Shown: piece by piece, positions 25,299 through 33,368 of the stretch
Numbering within the stretch: the first letter of the stretch is position 1
How the letters are laid out: every line of letters starts with the position of its first letter
Source: Spirosoma linguale DSM 74
Lineage (GTDB): Bacteria; Bacteroidota; Bacteroidia; Cytophagales; Spirosomataceae
Length of the DNA: 64,000 nt
Assembly: GCA_000024525.1 (NCBI GenBank)
Contig: CP001769.1
Coordinates: 4,125,001-4,189,000 of the forward strand
Direction: 5' to 3'
Notes under the pieces: model-generated
What the model saw: only the letters and a program-made list of their open reading frames with translations
Database searches by the model: none
What the model was told of the DNA's origin: nothing
Position numbers and translations under genes: made by a program

Positions 25299-26507
25299 AT
25301 GAATACAACAGCCTCTCTGAATAAACCAAATCGAAACCTGTTCATTCAAAACCTGCTGACGTTCTTTCTGAACCGGCAGGCGCTGGCCGTTGGGCTGGTC
25401 TTTGCTTCCGATAGTATTCTGTTCGGCAGTTGGGTTGCCCACATTCCGTTTGTCAAAGCCAAACTCCATCTTTCTGATGCTGAACTGGGACTAACGCTGT
25501 TTGCCATGCCCATTGGTTTACTGGTCATGAATCCGCTAACCGGCTGGATTATTGCCCGGCTTGGTGAAGCCCGCGCCTGTTTCTGGTCGGCGGTAGGTTT
25601 GACATTAGCCGTTTGCATCCCGCTCAACGCGCCAAACCCGATAGTTCTTTGCCTTGGTTTATTCCTGATGGGATTGAATGCAGCCCTCATCAACGTGGCC
25701 ATGAACACCACCGCTACAAATCTGGAACGGGCACAGGGTATTGTTATCATGTCGTCGTGCCATGGCATGTGGAGTCTGGGCGGATTGTTTGGCTCAGGTA
25801 TTGCAGGGGCTGTTATCGCGTTGCATGTATCGCCCCCCATTCATATCATGATCATGGCAGGCTTAATTCTGCTCATGACTTTTATTCTTCAACCGATTCT
25901 GGCAAAAATCCCGTCGAGTAGCCGAACAGAAACGGGCGAGAAAGCCGGGTCGTCATTCGTTCGACCTAATCTGGACTTGTTGTTAATGATTTTGATCGGC
26001 TTGTCGCTGGCCATGGGCGAAGGGGCCGCTTTCGACTGGAGCGCTGTGTATTTGCGTGAGACACTTGGCGCCAGCAGTCAGATTGCCGCGCTGGGCTTTG
26101 GCGCGTTCTCGCTCACTATGACCGGTTTCCGTTTCCTGGGCGATGCGATCATCCCTAAAATAGGTGCCAAACGCTGGCTACAGATTGGGGGAGTTATTGG
26201 GGCAGCGGGTCTCTTATTCGCCATCGCTCTCCCCTACCCGGCAACGGCGTTGATTGGCTTTGGCGTGCTGGGAGCAGGTTGCTCGTTGGGTGCACCGGTG
26301 CTGTATGCGGCCTCTATGCGCGTAGAGGGCATTCCGCCCGCAGCTGGCCTGGCTACGTTTGCGACATTTAGTTTTATTGGCTTTCTGGCAGGTCCGCCCA
26401 TCATCGGGTTTGTAGCCGAAGCCTTTGGACTGGTGTATGGATTAGGCTTCGTAGCCATCATGCTACTGATTTCGGCCGGTTTGGCCAAACTAGTAAAGCT
26501 ATTTTGA
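25299..26507 (+). CDS. MFS transporter
   Basis: A 402-residue integral membrane protein with about 12 hydrophobic helices. The loop between helices 2 and 3 (GWIIARLGEAR) resembles the MFS A-motif. A short central loop (about residue 205-225, IPSSSRTETGEKAG) separates the two six-helix halves. The N-terminal half contains ALINVAMNTTATNLER and SSCHGMWSLGG, typical of the sugar/YbjJ-like MFS group, but the substrate is not determinable. It starts 86 bp after msrA and converges on the SMR gene. The ATG at 25299 gives a hydrophilic N-terminal tail of about 18 residues before the first helix. Confidence 0.9.
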   Translation: MNTTASLNKPNRNLFIQNLLTFFLNRQALAVGLVFASDSILFGSWVAHIPFVKAKLHLSDAELGLTLFAMPIGLLVMNPLTGWIIARLGEARACFWSAVGLTLAVCIPLNAPNPIVLCLGLFLMGLNAALINVAMNTTATNLERAQGIVIMSSCHGMWSLGGLFGSGIAGAVIALHVSPPIHIMIMAGLILLMTFILQPILAKIPSSSRTETGEKAGSSFVRPNLDLLLMILIGLSLAMGEGAAFDWSAVYLRETLGASSQIAALGFGAFSLTMTGFRFLGDAIIPKIGAKRWLQIGGVIGAAGLLFAIALPYPATALIGFGVLGAGCSLGAPVLYAASMRVEGIPPAAGLATFATFSFIGFLAGPPIIGFVAEAFGLVYGLGFVAIMLLISAGLAKLVKLF

Positions 26508-26519
26508 CCATTGACCGGT

Positions 26520-26840
26520 TTAGTGAGCCGACACGGCTTTCAGGCCAATCACTGAGCCAACCAGGAGTACAATAAAAAAAAGCCGCCAGAAATCGCTCGG
26601 TTCCCGAAAGAAAATCATACCCGTTATAACTGTTCCGGCGGCTCCAATTCCCGTCCAGACGGCATAAGCCGTACCCAGCGGAATGTCCTGTGCGGCTTTG
26701 TTAAGACAGTAAAAACTAAGTGTGGCACAGATGAGAAAGCCTACTGCCCAGCCTACGTTTCGAAAATTGTCTGACAGCTTGAGACAAGTTGTAAAACCAA
26801 CTTCAAACAAACCCGCCAGAATAAGAATAAGCCACGCCAT
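26520..26840 (-). CDS. Small multidrug resistance (SMR) family exporter, SugE/Gdx-like
   Basis: A 106-residue protein with four transmembrane helices, the standard SMR size. The essential membrane Glu is present in helix 1 (LAGLFEVGFT), and LGTAYAVWTGIGAAGT in helix 3 is the signature seen in SugE/guanidinium exporters rather than in EmrE. SMR proteins work as antiparallel or paired dimers exchanging cations for protons. Only a single gene is seen here, so it would be a homodimer. I searched by eye for a guanidine riboswitch upstream and saw none. It converges with the MFS gene, with 12 bp between the stops. Confidence 0.9.
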   Translation of the reverse strand: MAWLILILAGLFEVGFTTCLKLSDNFRNVGWAVGFLICATLSFYCLNKAAQDIPLGTAYAVWTGIGAAGTVITGMIFFREPSDFWRLFFIVLLVGSVIGLKAVSAH

Positions 26841-26947
26841 TTTAGAATAGAGAAAAGTCTTTCAGTTATAACCCCATTGTCGGCACATTGTCTTTCTATC
26901 CGGCAAAATGCGTAGTATTGTTAACGAAACCGCAATCAACTCAACTC

Positions 26948-27562
26948 ATGACTGTAGCCGTTGCCCCCATCCCAAGAACGCGCAAAAAATCAGGGGTTCC
27001 CGCCTATCTGATCTATGAAACGCTCAACGGTCGTGCGCTCTATTACCGTGGTTACCGGGATGTAACGACCGGAAAAAAAACACCCGCCGAAATTATGGGA
27101 AGCAGTTCATTACAGGCAATGCTTGTATCATTGATACACGGTTATTTGTTTCTAAATATTAACAGGAAACGATATTTGCTCGTCACCAACGAATCGGGTG
27201 TTCATCTCGATAAAGGCACTAACCTTTCCAACGACATCGCCATCTACGATAAGTCGCTTGGTTTGACACTAACGGATAAGTATTTCGACATTCCCCCAAA
27301 AATCGCTGTTGAAGTAGATGTCCGCATAGAACCGGAAGAATTTTCGGGAAAGGAGTCGGGCTACGTGTACGAGAAAACCGAGCGACTCCTTGCCTTTGGC
27401 GTTGAGCAGGTGATTTGGGTCACTACCCAACCAAAAAAAATATTCGTAGCAACCCGTACCGCCCCCTGGCTAACCCAGAACTGGGACGCTACCGTACCCG
27501 TTCTGGACGATGTAGTGCTGAATCTGGCTGATTTACTAACCGAAGAAGGGATTGAGTTTTAG
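26948..27562 (+). CDS. Uma2-family (DUF820) PD-(D/E)XK nuclease-like protein
   Basis: About 204 residues from the ATG at 26948; the frame extends to a TTG at 26888, but the extra residues look like leader sequence. The Uma2 features are YLIYETLNGR near the N-terminus, a central region ending in VEVDVRIEPEEF (the acidic nuclease-like motif) and a helix with YEKTERLLAFGVEQVIWV. Uma2 proteins have a restriction-endonuclease-like fold but are common housekeeping-island genes in cyanobacteria and Bacteroidota, with function unknown. It is divergent from the SMR gene, with about 107 bp between. Confidence 0.85.
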   Translation: MTVAVAPIPRTRKKSGVPAYLIYETLNGRALYYRGYRDVTTGKKTPAEIMGSSSLQAMLVSLIHGYLFLNINRKRYLLVTNESGVHLDKGTNLSNDIAIYDKSLGLTLTDKYFDIPPKIAVEVDVRIEPEEFSGKESGYVYEKTERLLAFGVEQVIWVTTQPKKIFVATRTAPWLTQNWDATVPVLDDVVLNLADLLTEEGIEF

Positions 27563-27620
27563 GGCATCGAACTCCTCATACCCCACTACTGACAGGCAAA
27601 ACGGATCATCGAACGTGCCT

Positions 27621-29150
27621 CTAGCGAAGGAGGGTAAGTGCCCCCTGCTTCTGGCCGGATGTTGATTTTCCCCGTTGATTCAGCTGATACTGAATACTCC
27701 AGGCATACACCCCCACCTCACAAAGTTCACCACGATACTGTCCATCCCACTGAAACGGGGCGTTAGACGTCTGGAAAATTACTTCACCCCACCGGTCGAA
27801 CACCGCCAGGGATGTAATCGTGATATCGCCACAACCATAGGCCAGAAACAGATCATTCAGGCCATCACCATTTGGTGTAAAGCTGGATGGCGCATACAGA
27901 ATACACTCGCAGGCTTCGTAATCAATCAGAACCGAGTCGAGTACTGTTGCACAATCATTTTGAACACTGGCCCTGTATACGCCCGAACTGCTTACCGTTC
28001 GTTCGACACCCGTTACCTGATCCAGCCAGGAAAACTTACCTTCGGACACGGTTGGCTTTACGGTAAACAGCTGCGCTCCGCACAAGGACTGATCCGGTCC
28101 CAAATCCAGCTGAGGGGGCCGGATGTACCGCACATAAATACTATCGGAGGCCACACAACTGGCTTGTGTGACCTGAATACGGTACAGCCCCTCCTGTTGA
28201 ACAGTCAGCGTGCTTTGCCGGGAACCATCCTGCCATCGATAGGTTGACCCGGCCGTTGCCGGGACTTTCAGGGTAAGTGTCTTGCCATTACAGAGAGTGG
28301 TATCAGCCCCCAGGTCAAAGTCCAGTGCGTAATCAATTGTAATACTATCCCGTAGGGTCTTACAGTTTGTTACGGCGGTTACAGAATACTTACCGGGCCG
28401 GGTAACCAGCAAGGTGGGGGTTGTACTACCGTCATTCCAGCGATAATAGGATGCACCCGGCGTGGTGGCATCCAGTAGCAGAGTACTTTTGCGGCCACAG
28501 AGCGTAGAGTCATTCCCCAACTCAAGTTTAGTGGGAACCAGCGAAATATCGTCGACGAATAGGTAATAAAACCCCAGGAAAGGGGGCGTTTTTGTAAAGC
28601 TCCCAATGGTAACATATTGCTCCCCCCCTTTGGCAGTCAGAAACCCGGCTATGCGATGCCATTGCAGACCAGCGATACTACCTTGGGGACTATTATCCAG
28701 AATTTGCGGCTGAAGGACGAATCGATCCGTTGATGCTGGATTCGTGACCGGGTCGGTCGAAAAATAAGCCCCAAGCGTTTCGGTCTGGTATTTAGTAGGC
28801 GCATCCGTAGCTACGTACATTTCGAAGTAATAGCACTCCTTGGCATCGAGTGGCTTTGTAAGCCGTACACCCAGGTATTCTGCCCATCCCTGATCAAAGA
28901 ACAAACGCCCTACTCCCTGGCCCGAATGAGGTGGTAAAGACATTTGCCCGGTCTGAAAACAGGTGTTATAGAAGTCGGGAGTGGCACGATTAGGGTTATA
29001 CCAGGGTATAGCTTCGATGAGCAGGTTATCCTGCCTAGGGCAATTACTGTACGTTTCAAAGCTGCCGTTAGGAACAAGATTTTGCCCCGCTACCTGTTCA
29101 GACAGGAACATGGCAAACCAAGCCAACAGCCAACAATATTCTTTACACAC
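27621..29150 (-). CDS. Secreted protein with gliding-motility (CHU_C) C-terminal domain
   Basis: A 509-residue protein with a GTG start; an in-frame TGA lies a few codons upstream. A hydrophobic leader (WLLAWFAMFLSEQVAGQ) is followed by an N-terminal beta-sandwich (about 25-215, LVPNGSFETYSNCP, jelly-roll like). Three repeats of about 80 residues follow, each with LG.D..LC and YRW.DGS or similar motifs (Ig-like). The C-terminal 90 residues are the CHU_C/type-B sorting domain, with PSSFTPNGDGLNDLF, FDRWGEVIFQ and WDG. The C-terminal domain marks export through the type IX secretion system and surface attachment. No enzymatic motif is seen; an adhesin role is plausible. Confidence 0.88.
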   Translation of the reverse strand: MCKEYCWLLAWFAMFLSEQVAGQNLVPNGSFETYSNCPRQDNLLIEAIPWYNPNRATPDFYNTCFQTGQMSLPPHSGQGVGRLFFDQGWAEYLGVRLTKPLDAKECYYFEMYVATDAPTKYQTETLGAYFSTDPVTNPASTDRFVLQPQILDNSPQGSIAGLQWHRIAGFLTAKGGEQYVTIGSFTKTPPFLGFYYLFVDDISLVPTKLELGNDSTLCGRKSTLLLDATTPGASYYRWNDGSTTPTLLVTRPGKYSVTAVTNCKTLRDSITIDYALDFDLGADTTLCNGKTLTLKVPATAGSTYRWQDGSRQSTLTVQQEGLYRIQVTQASCVASDSIYVRYIRPPQLDLGPDQSLCGAQLFTVKPTVSEGKFSWLDQVTGVERTVSSSGVYRASVQNDCATVLDSVLIDYEACECILYAPSSFTPNGDGLNDLFLAYGCGDITITSLAVFDRWGEVIFQTSNAPFQWDGQYRGELCEVGVYAWSIQYQLNQRGKSTSGQKQGALTLLR

Positions 29151-29569
29151 AGCCTTTTCAATCGTTACATTGCGTAAATTCGATTACTATAACTACGAAG
29201 TAGATAGCCTCTAATATACGCTATTTTACCGGCCTGATATCGTTTGGTGGCGGACTACTTATTGAGAAGCAGTACGAAAAAAACCTCGACCATTCTACTG
29301 TAGAAGAGTCGAGGGTAATGAGCGCCTGCAACAGGCTATTCTAGTTGGTACCGAACCGGGTTTCCATTTCTAAAAACCCGGTTCGGCGAGAGGAAGGTAG
29401 AACTAATGACATGATAAAGATACCCAATTCCCACTAGAGTAGTATAGAATGGTTGCAAGTATCCAGAAATGGTAAGTGAGGAACCAGATTTGGGATGTAA
29501 ATACGTATTCGATCTACTTTTGATAAAATCTGATCGGACAAAGTGGGTTGACCGAGGGTATTTTGTTTG
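29151..29569. other. Intergenic region with two hairpins
   Basis: This 419-bp stretch lies between the LytTR regulator and the CHU_C gene, both on the minus strand. It has a compound hairpin at 29284-29314 (CCTCGAC/GTCGAGG outer stem and TTCTAC/GTAGAA inner stem) and a 13-bp perfect stem at 29351-29386 (CCGAACCGGGTTT, 10-nt loop). Neither is followed by a clear T-run in the minus direction. The promoter of the CHU_C gene should lie at its right part of 29151-29280. No ORF is convincing. Confidence 0.6.
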
Positions 29570-30340
29570 TCAATAATGATTAAATCGCTGTAAAAACTCC
29601 TCTTTGTAACTTCTGCTTAGCGGCAGTAATTGCGTACCAATGCTCAATTCTGTATCGTTGAACGAATCGACTTTGTGAATATTGACCGCATAGGATCGGT
29701 GGATTCGCACGAGAGACGGCAAATTCATCCGTTCTAATATCCCGCTTAATGTTAGCCGAATTACGTATTTTCGATTACCTGTAATTAAGGTCGTATACAC
29801 GTTGTCGGCCTCAAGATACAGCAGGTCATCGACGTTAATTTTGACAAACTGGTAATTCTGTTTCACAAACAGATGATCATTGATTTGCAGAATTGTCTCC
29901 CGATCACGTGTACCCTTTTCGAGCGGGGCCGCCACCGCCGAAACGGGCTTACTCCGCTGGTTGAAATTGTGAATAGCCAACTCAATGGCGGTTCGAAGAC
30001 TTGCCAGTTGATAAGGCTTGTTGACATACGCGGCCGGGTAGGTCTGTTTAGCCCTTTCCAGGGTTTCGCGGTCTGTAAGAGCAGTCAGGTAGATAACAGG
30101 AATGGGCCGTTCGGCGGTTAACCGTCGAACCGTTTCAATGCCGTCCCAATCGCCTTTTATGGTAATATCACAAAGGAGTAGATCAACTCGCTGCCGCTGG
30201 AATAAGTCAAGTGCCTTGCGCCCATTATTCGCAATACCCACTATGAAATAGCCGTCTGCTTCCAGACTGTCGCTCAACTCCATAGCTAAAATACCTTCAT
30301 CTTCAACCAGTAGAATATGTATGCGCTCGTCACTAATCAT
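29570..30340 (-). CDS. LytTR-family response regulator
   Basis: A 256-residue two-domain regulator. The CheY-like receiver (about 8-125) has the acidic pair in LVEDEG, the phosphoacceptor Asp in LLLCDITIKGDWDG, the Thr of YLTAL and the Lys of VNKPYQ. The C-terminal LytTR DNA-binding domain (about 160-255) has LLYLEADNVYTTL and LVRIHRSYAVN. The gene lies 313 bp downstream of a HisKA_2-type histidine kinase on the same strand, which is the likely partner. Targets are not visible. Confidence 0.93.
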   Translation of the reverse strand: MISDERIHILLVEDEGILAMELSDSLEADGYFIVGIANNGRKALDLFQRQRVDLLLCDITIKGDWDGIETVRRLTAERPIPVIYLTALTDRETLERAKQTYPAAYVNKPYQLASLRTAIELAIHNFNQRSKPVSAVAAPLEKGTRDRETILQINDHLFVKQNYQFVKINVDDLLYLEADNVYTTLITGNRKYVIRLTLSGILERMNLPSLVRIHRSYAVNIHKVDSFNDTELSIGTQLLPLSRSYKEEFLQRFNHY

Positions 30341-30654
30341 TAAAGGTGGCGTTTTACGAATTTATATAACTAGGCGTAGATATAAGCATTCATCCCTGAA
30401 ACTAAAAACAATTCTCTACATCCACGTCGATTCACCTGTTATAGAGCAAAGATATATACCTATTTAGGCTTTATACAGCATTTAAGTTAACTCAGTGGCT
30501 ATAACAACCAGCTAGTTATCCTGAGAACAGAACTTCACTACAATAACACATATATTCATTTGTTGTTAAAAAGAAGTCAGACAGGCTTTTTGCGGACAAA
30601 AGGGAAGCTATAAAGATCGTCCGCCGAGCCTCTGTCCAGATTGGATACAACCCG
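30341..30654. other. Gap between sensor kinase and LytTR regulator genes
   Basis: This 314-bp AT-rich region has no supported ORF, no strong hairpin and no clear promoter element. Its length suggests that the regulator has its own promoter here, although it follows the kinase gene in the same direction. Confidence 0.45.
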
Positions 30655-32736
30655 TCAGGCTGCCAGTCGGGTTTGCGGAATGTGTAACCGGAACAAGGTT
30701 CCGTTTTGAGATACCAGTTCAAAGTTGCCTTCCAGTTGTTCGGCAAGCGAGGTAACCAGACGCCTTCCAAACGATTTTCGGCTACCCGATTTCTGCCAGT
30801 CGTCCGCTTTTATACCAGGGCCATTATCCTGCACTTCCAGCGTGATACCCGGCTGTAGAGAGCCATCCGTATAATCCAGCTTGATCCGCAGCAAAGGACG
30901 CTCCTGATGGACAAAAGCATATTTAAAGGAGTTGGTGATTAGTTCGTTGACAATCAATCCCAATGGCATCGCAACATCCACATCCAACTCCTGTAGAACA
31001 ACATCTACCTGTAGGTCGAAGTTGGACGACTCATACCCATACGCCTGCATCAGACTTTCGGCCAGATCGGTCAGATAATCCCGTATATTAACGATGGTCA
31101 CCCGGTCCGACTGGTATAACCGCTGATGTATCAACGACATAGCCTGCACCCGCTGCTGGCCTTTTCGTAGCGCCTGAATTGCTTTTTCATCGGTCAGCCC
31201 ATTGGCCTGTAAGGTAAGCAGGCTCGATACGATGGCCAGATTATTTTTTACCCGGTGGTGTAATTCTTTCATCAGCGTACGAAGCTGATCCGACTGGCTG
31301 ATGAGTTGCTGACTGTTGCTGGTAATGATTTCGTTCTGGGCAGATAAGCGCAGGTTCGCCCGGCGAATTGCCCAATACTGGCCAACCAGAATACTGAGCA
31401 GGAGAAAAAGCAAACCCAGTCCGCCGGCCATGTACTGCATTTGACGGGTAGTTTGATGATTCTCCTGATCGAGTACCGCAATTTGATTTATCCGCCTTTG
31501 GGTCTCGTATTTTGCCTGCACTTCGGCAACGGCCCGCGTTTTTTCGACCTCAGCAGCCGCCTGAATCTGTGCAATTCTGCGGTCTTTCTCTGCCTGAATA
31601 GCCGCTATTTCTTTAGCCTTTATCGATTCTATCCGGGCAATTTCCCGCGCTTTGGCAAGGGCCAGGTTAGCCTGGATTGTAGCCAGATCATTGGCTTTCT
31701 TAACCGCAAACTGCTCTTCCAGTCTTGCCACCGTTCGGGTCTTTTCGAGCGTCATTAACGAATCTTCTATTCGCTTGTTCTGCACGGCATAATGGTAGGC
31801 TTTATCGTATTTTCCCGTACTGGCATACATCTGTGACATCATCTTGTATACCGACCGGGTTAAAGGGGCATCTTTACTCCGTTCGACCAGCTTTATGGCC
31901 TTTTCGCCATAGTACTCAGCCTGTTCATTTTTCTTTAATGCCTGATAGGCAGTCGATAAATTTCGGTAATTGTGTACCAGACTGGTGGTTCTGTTCAGTT
32001 CCAGATTAATAGCCAGCGCCTTATTGAGATATCCGATAGCTTCTTCATACCGGCCCTGTACATTCGAATTTTTACCCAGGTTGTTGTAAATGACCCGGTA
32101 AGCCTCCGGCTTAGAATGAATGGCATCATTGATGGCTATCGCTTTGAGAAAGCATTCCCTGCCTTGTTCAAACTTATTGAGGTCTTCATAAATAATACCA
32201 AGGTTCACATAATTATCGGCCAGATTGCGGTTAGCCTTGATGGTTTGGTTGATAATAATGGCCTGCTGCATGTAGTATATACCTTTTTCGAGGTGGCTGC
32301 GCACTCGCTGATTTTCGCCCATGGTTTTATACAGCAGTCCCATGGTATGGTATACCCGGGCAACAGAACCGGGCTTGTGGCTGCGGGTGAAACAGTTTAT
32401 GGCCGCCTGCGCACTTAACAAAGATTCGTCGAACAGGCCCTGATGTAATCGGATGGTGGCCGTCAATAAATGATAATCGCCTAAGGCAACGACGTTGTTC
32501 GTGCGCCTGGAGAGCGCCAGCATTGGCTTCAGATAATGATTGGCCGAATCGAGCTGACTTTCTTTGAAAAAGGCATTCGCAATATCATAGTACGTGTTTG
32601 TCCGGGTGGTATCAGGCAGCCTGTCATGCAACGTTGCTTTCAGACTGTCGATTAATTGACGCTGTGCCTGCGCAACATGTGAGGTGATTATCTCGATCAC
32701 AAGAAAGCCAAACAAAGCCCATAAATGACTTTTCAT
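30655..32736 (-). CDS. TPR-containing sensor histidine kinase, HisKA_2 type
   Basis: About 693 residues from the ATG at 32736 (other ATGs at 32754 and further upstream only lengthen the leader). A signal peptide (SHLWALFGFLVIEIITSHVAQAQ) places TPR repeats (about 30-330) outside the inner membrane. A coiled coil rich in Ala, Glu and Arg (about 340-420) leads to a transmembrane helix (YMAGGLGLLFLLLSILVGQYW). The cytoplasmic kinase has the HisKA_2 phospho-His motif ELHHRVKNNLAIVSSLLTLQ, then LIVNELITNSFKYAF (N box) and EVQDNGPGI (G box). It should signal to the LytTR regulator encoded downstream. Confidence 0.93.
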   Translation of the reverse strand: MKSHLWALFGFLVIEIITSHVAQAQRQLIDSLKATLHDRLPDTTRTNTYYDIANAFFKESQLDSANHYLKPMLALSRRTNNVVALGDYHLLTATIRLHQGLFDESLLSAQAAINCFTRSHKPGSVARVYHTMGLLYKTMGENQRVRSHLEKGIYYMQQAIIINQTIKANRNLADNYVNLGIIYEDLNKFEQGRECFLKAIAINDAIHSKPEAYRVIYNNLGKNSNVQGRYEEAIGYLNKALAINLELNRTTSLVHNYRNLSTAYQALKKNEQAEYYGEKAIKLVERSKDAPLTRSVYKMMSQMYASTGKYDKAYHYAVQNKRIEDSLMTLEKTRTVARLEEQFAVKKANDLATIQANLALAKAREIARIESIKAKEIAAIQAEKDRRIAQIQAAAEVEKTRAVAEVQAKYETQRRINQIAVLDQENHQTTRQMQYMAGGLGLLFLLLSILVGQYWAIRRANLRLSAQNEIITSNSQQLISQSDQLRTLMKELHHRVKNNLAIVSSLLTLQANGLTDEKAIQALRKGQQRVQAMSLIHQRLYQSDRVTIVNIRDYLTDLAESLMQAYGYESSNFDLQVDVVLQELDVDVAMPLGLIVNELITNSFKYAFVHQERPLLRIKLDYTDGSLQPGITLEVQDNGPGIKADDWQKSGSRKSFGRRLVTSLAEQLEGNFELVSQNGTLFRLHIPQTRLAA

Positions 32737-32942
32737 GCGTGTTGAGCGTACCATTTTGGATAAAGGGAAGTAGCTATGATAGTTGGAATAACTAAAGGAA
32801 AGATACAATAAAATTCAAGCTCTATGTAAACCGACTGGCATTTACATGTTCAGACGCTGTTTAATCACCCCCTGTCATTGGCCAAAGGGTACGACACGAC
32901 ACCGACAATTTTTTGCCAGTTATCAAAAAATCATTCGATAGC

Positions 32943-32971
32943 TTGACTTTATATTTTCTATTCTACATTTG
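32943..32971 (+). promoter_or_regulatory. Bacteroidota-type promoter of the blaI-blaR-like operon
   Basis: TTG at 32943-32945 and TACATTTG at 32964-32971 (an exact TAnnTTTG match) are separated by 18 bp. This is the spacing expected for the Bacteroidota housekeeping sigma factor. The -7 element lies within the first operator dyad, so repressor binding would block it. Confidence 0.75.
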
Positions 32972-32995
32972 TAGAACAATCTCTATATTTATAGA
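32961..32995 (+). promoter_or_regulatory. Two BlaI/MecI-type operator dyads
   Basis: TTCTACA-TT-TGTAGAA (32961-32976) and TCTATA-TT-TATAGA (32982-32995) are two inverted repeats with the same TT centre, centred 20 bp apart (two helical turns). The first contains the TACA/TGTA core known for BlaI/MecI/CopY repressors. Position over the -7 element and just before the start codon indicates autorepression. Confidence 0.8.
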
Positions 32996-32996
32996 A

Positions 32997-33368
32997 ATGA
33001 AACTATCAGCCGCCGAAGAAACCCTCATGCAACACCTGTGGAAACGGGAAAAAGCCTTCATGAAAGACTTGCTTGATGCCTACGACGACCCGAAACCTGC
33101 CGTCACTACGGTAGCTACATTACTCAAGCGGGTCATTGATAAAGGGTTTATCAGCTATCGGGAATATGGCAATTCGCGGGAGTATTATCCGCTGATTACG
33201 CGAAACGACTATTTCTCGACACATGTCAACGGACTCATCAGGAATTTTTTCAATAACTCTGCCGCCCAGTTTGCTTCGTTTTTTACCACCGAAACACAGT
33301 TGTCAGCGTCTGAACTGGAAGCGCTAAAAGACATAATCGATCAGGAAATTCAAAAGCGGAAATCATGA
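32997..33368 (+). CDS. BlaI/MecI/CopY-family transcriptional repressor
   Basis: 123 residues from the ATG at 32997; a longer frame to 32913 would read through its own promoter and operators, so it is rejected. The winged-helix domain begins MKLSAAEETLMQHLWKRE and includes AVTTVATLLKRVIDKGF and YREYGNSREYYPLI. The C-terminal part is the dimerisation region with the proteolysis-sensitive stretch known in the family. It overlaps the M56 peptidase gene by 4 bp (ATGA), the usual blaI-blaR1 arrangement. Targets beyond its own operon are unknown. Confidence 0.92.
   Translation: MKLSAAEETLMQHLWKREKAFMKDLLDAYDDPKPAVTTVATLLKRVIDKGFISYREYGNSREYYPLITRNDYFSTHVNGLIRNFFNNSAAQFASFFTTETQLSASELEALKDIIDQEIQKRKS

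Noticed and set aside
26841..26947. Guanidine riboswitch upstream of the SMR exporter
   Set aside because: No recognisable ykkC-type stems or conserved loop sequences seen in the short spacer.
30516..30770. Minus-strand 84-codon frame at the end of the kinase gene
   Set aside because: Overlaps the kinase coding end in another frame and has no family features.
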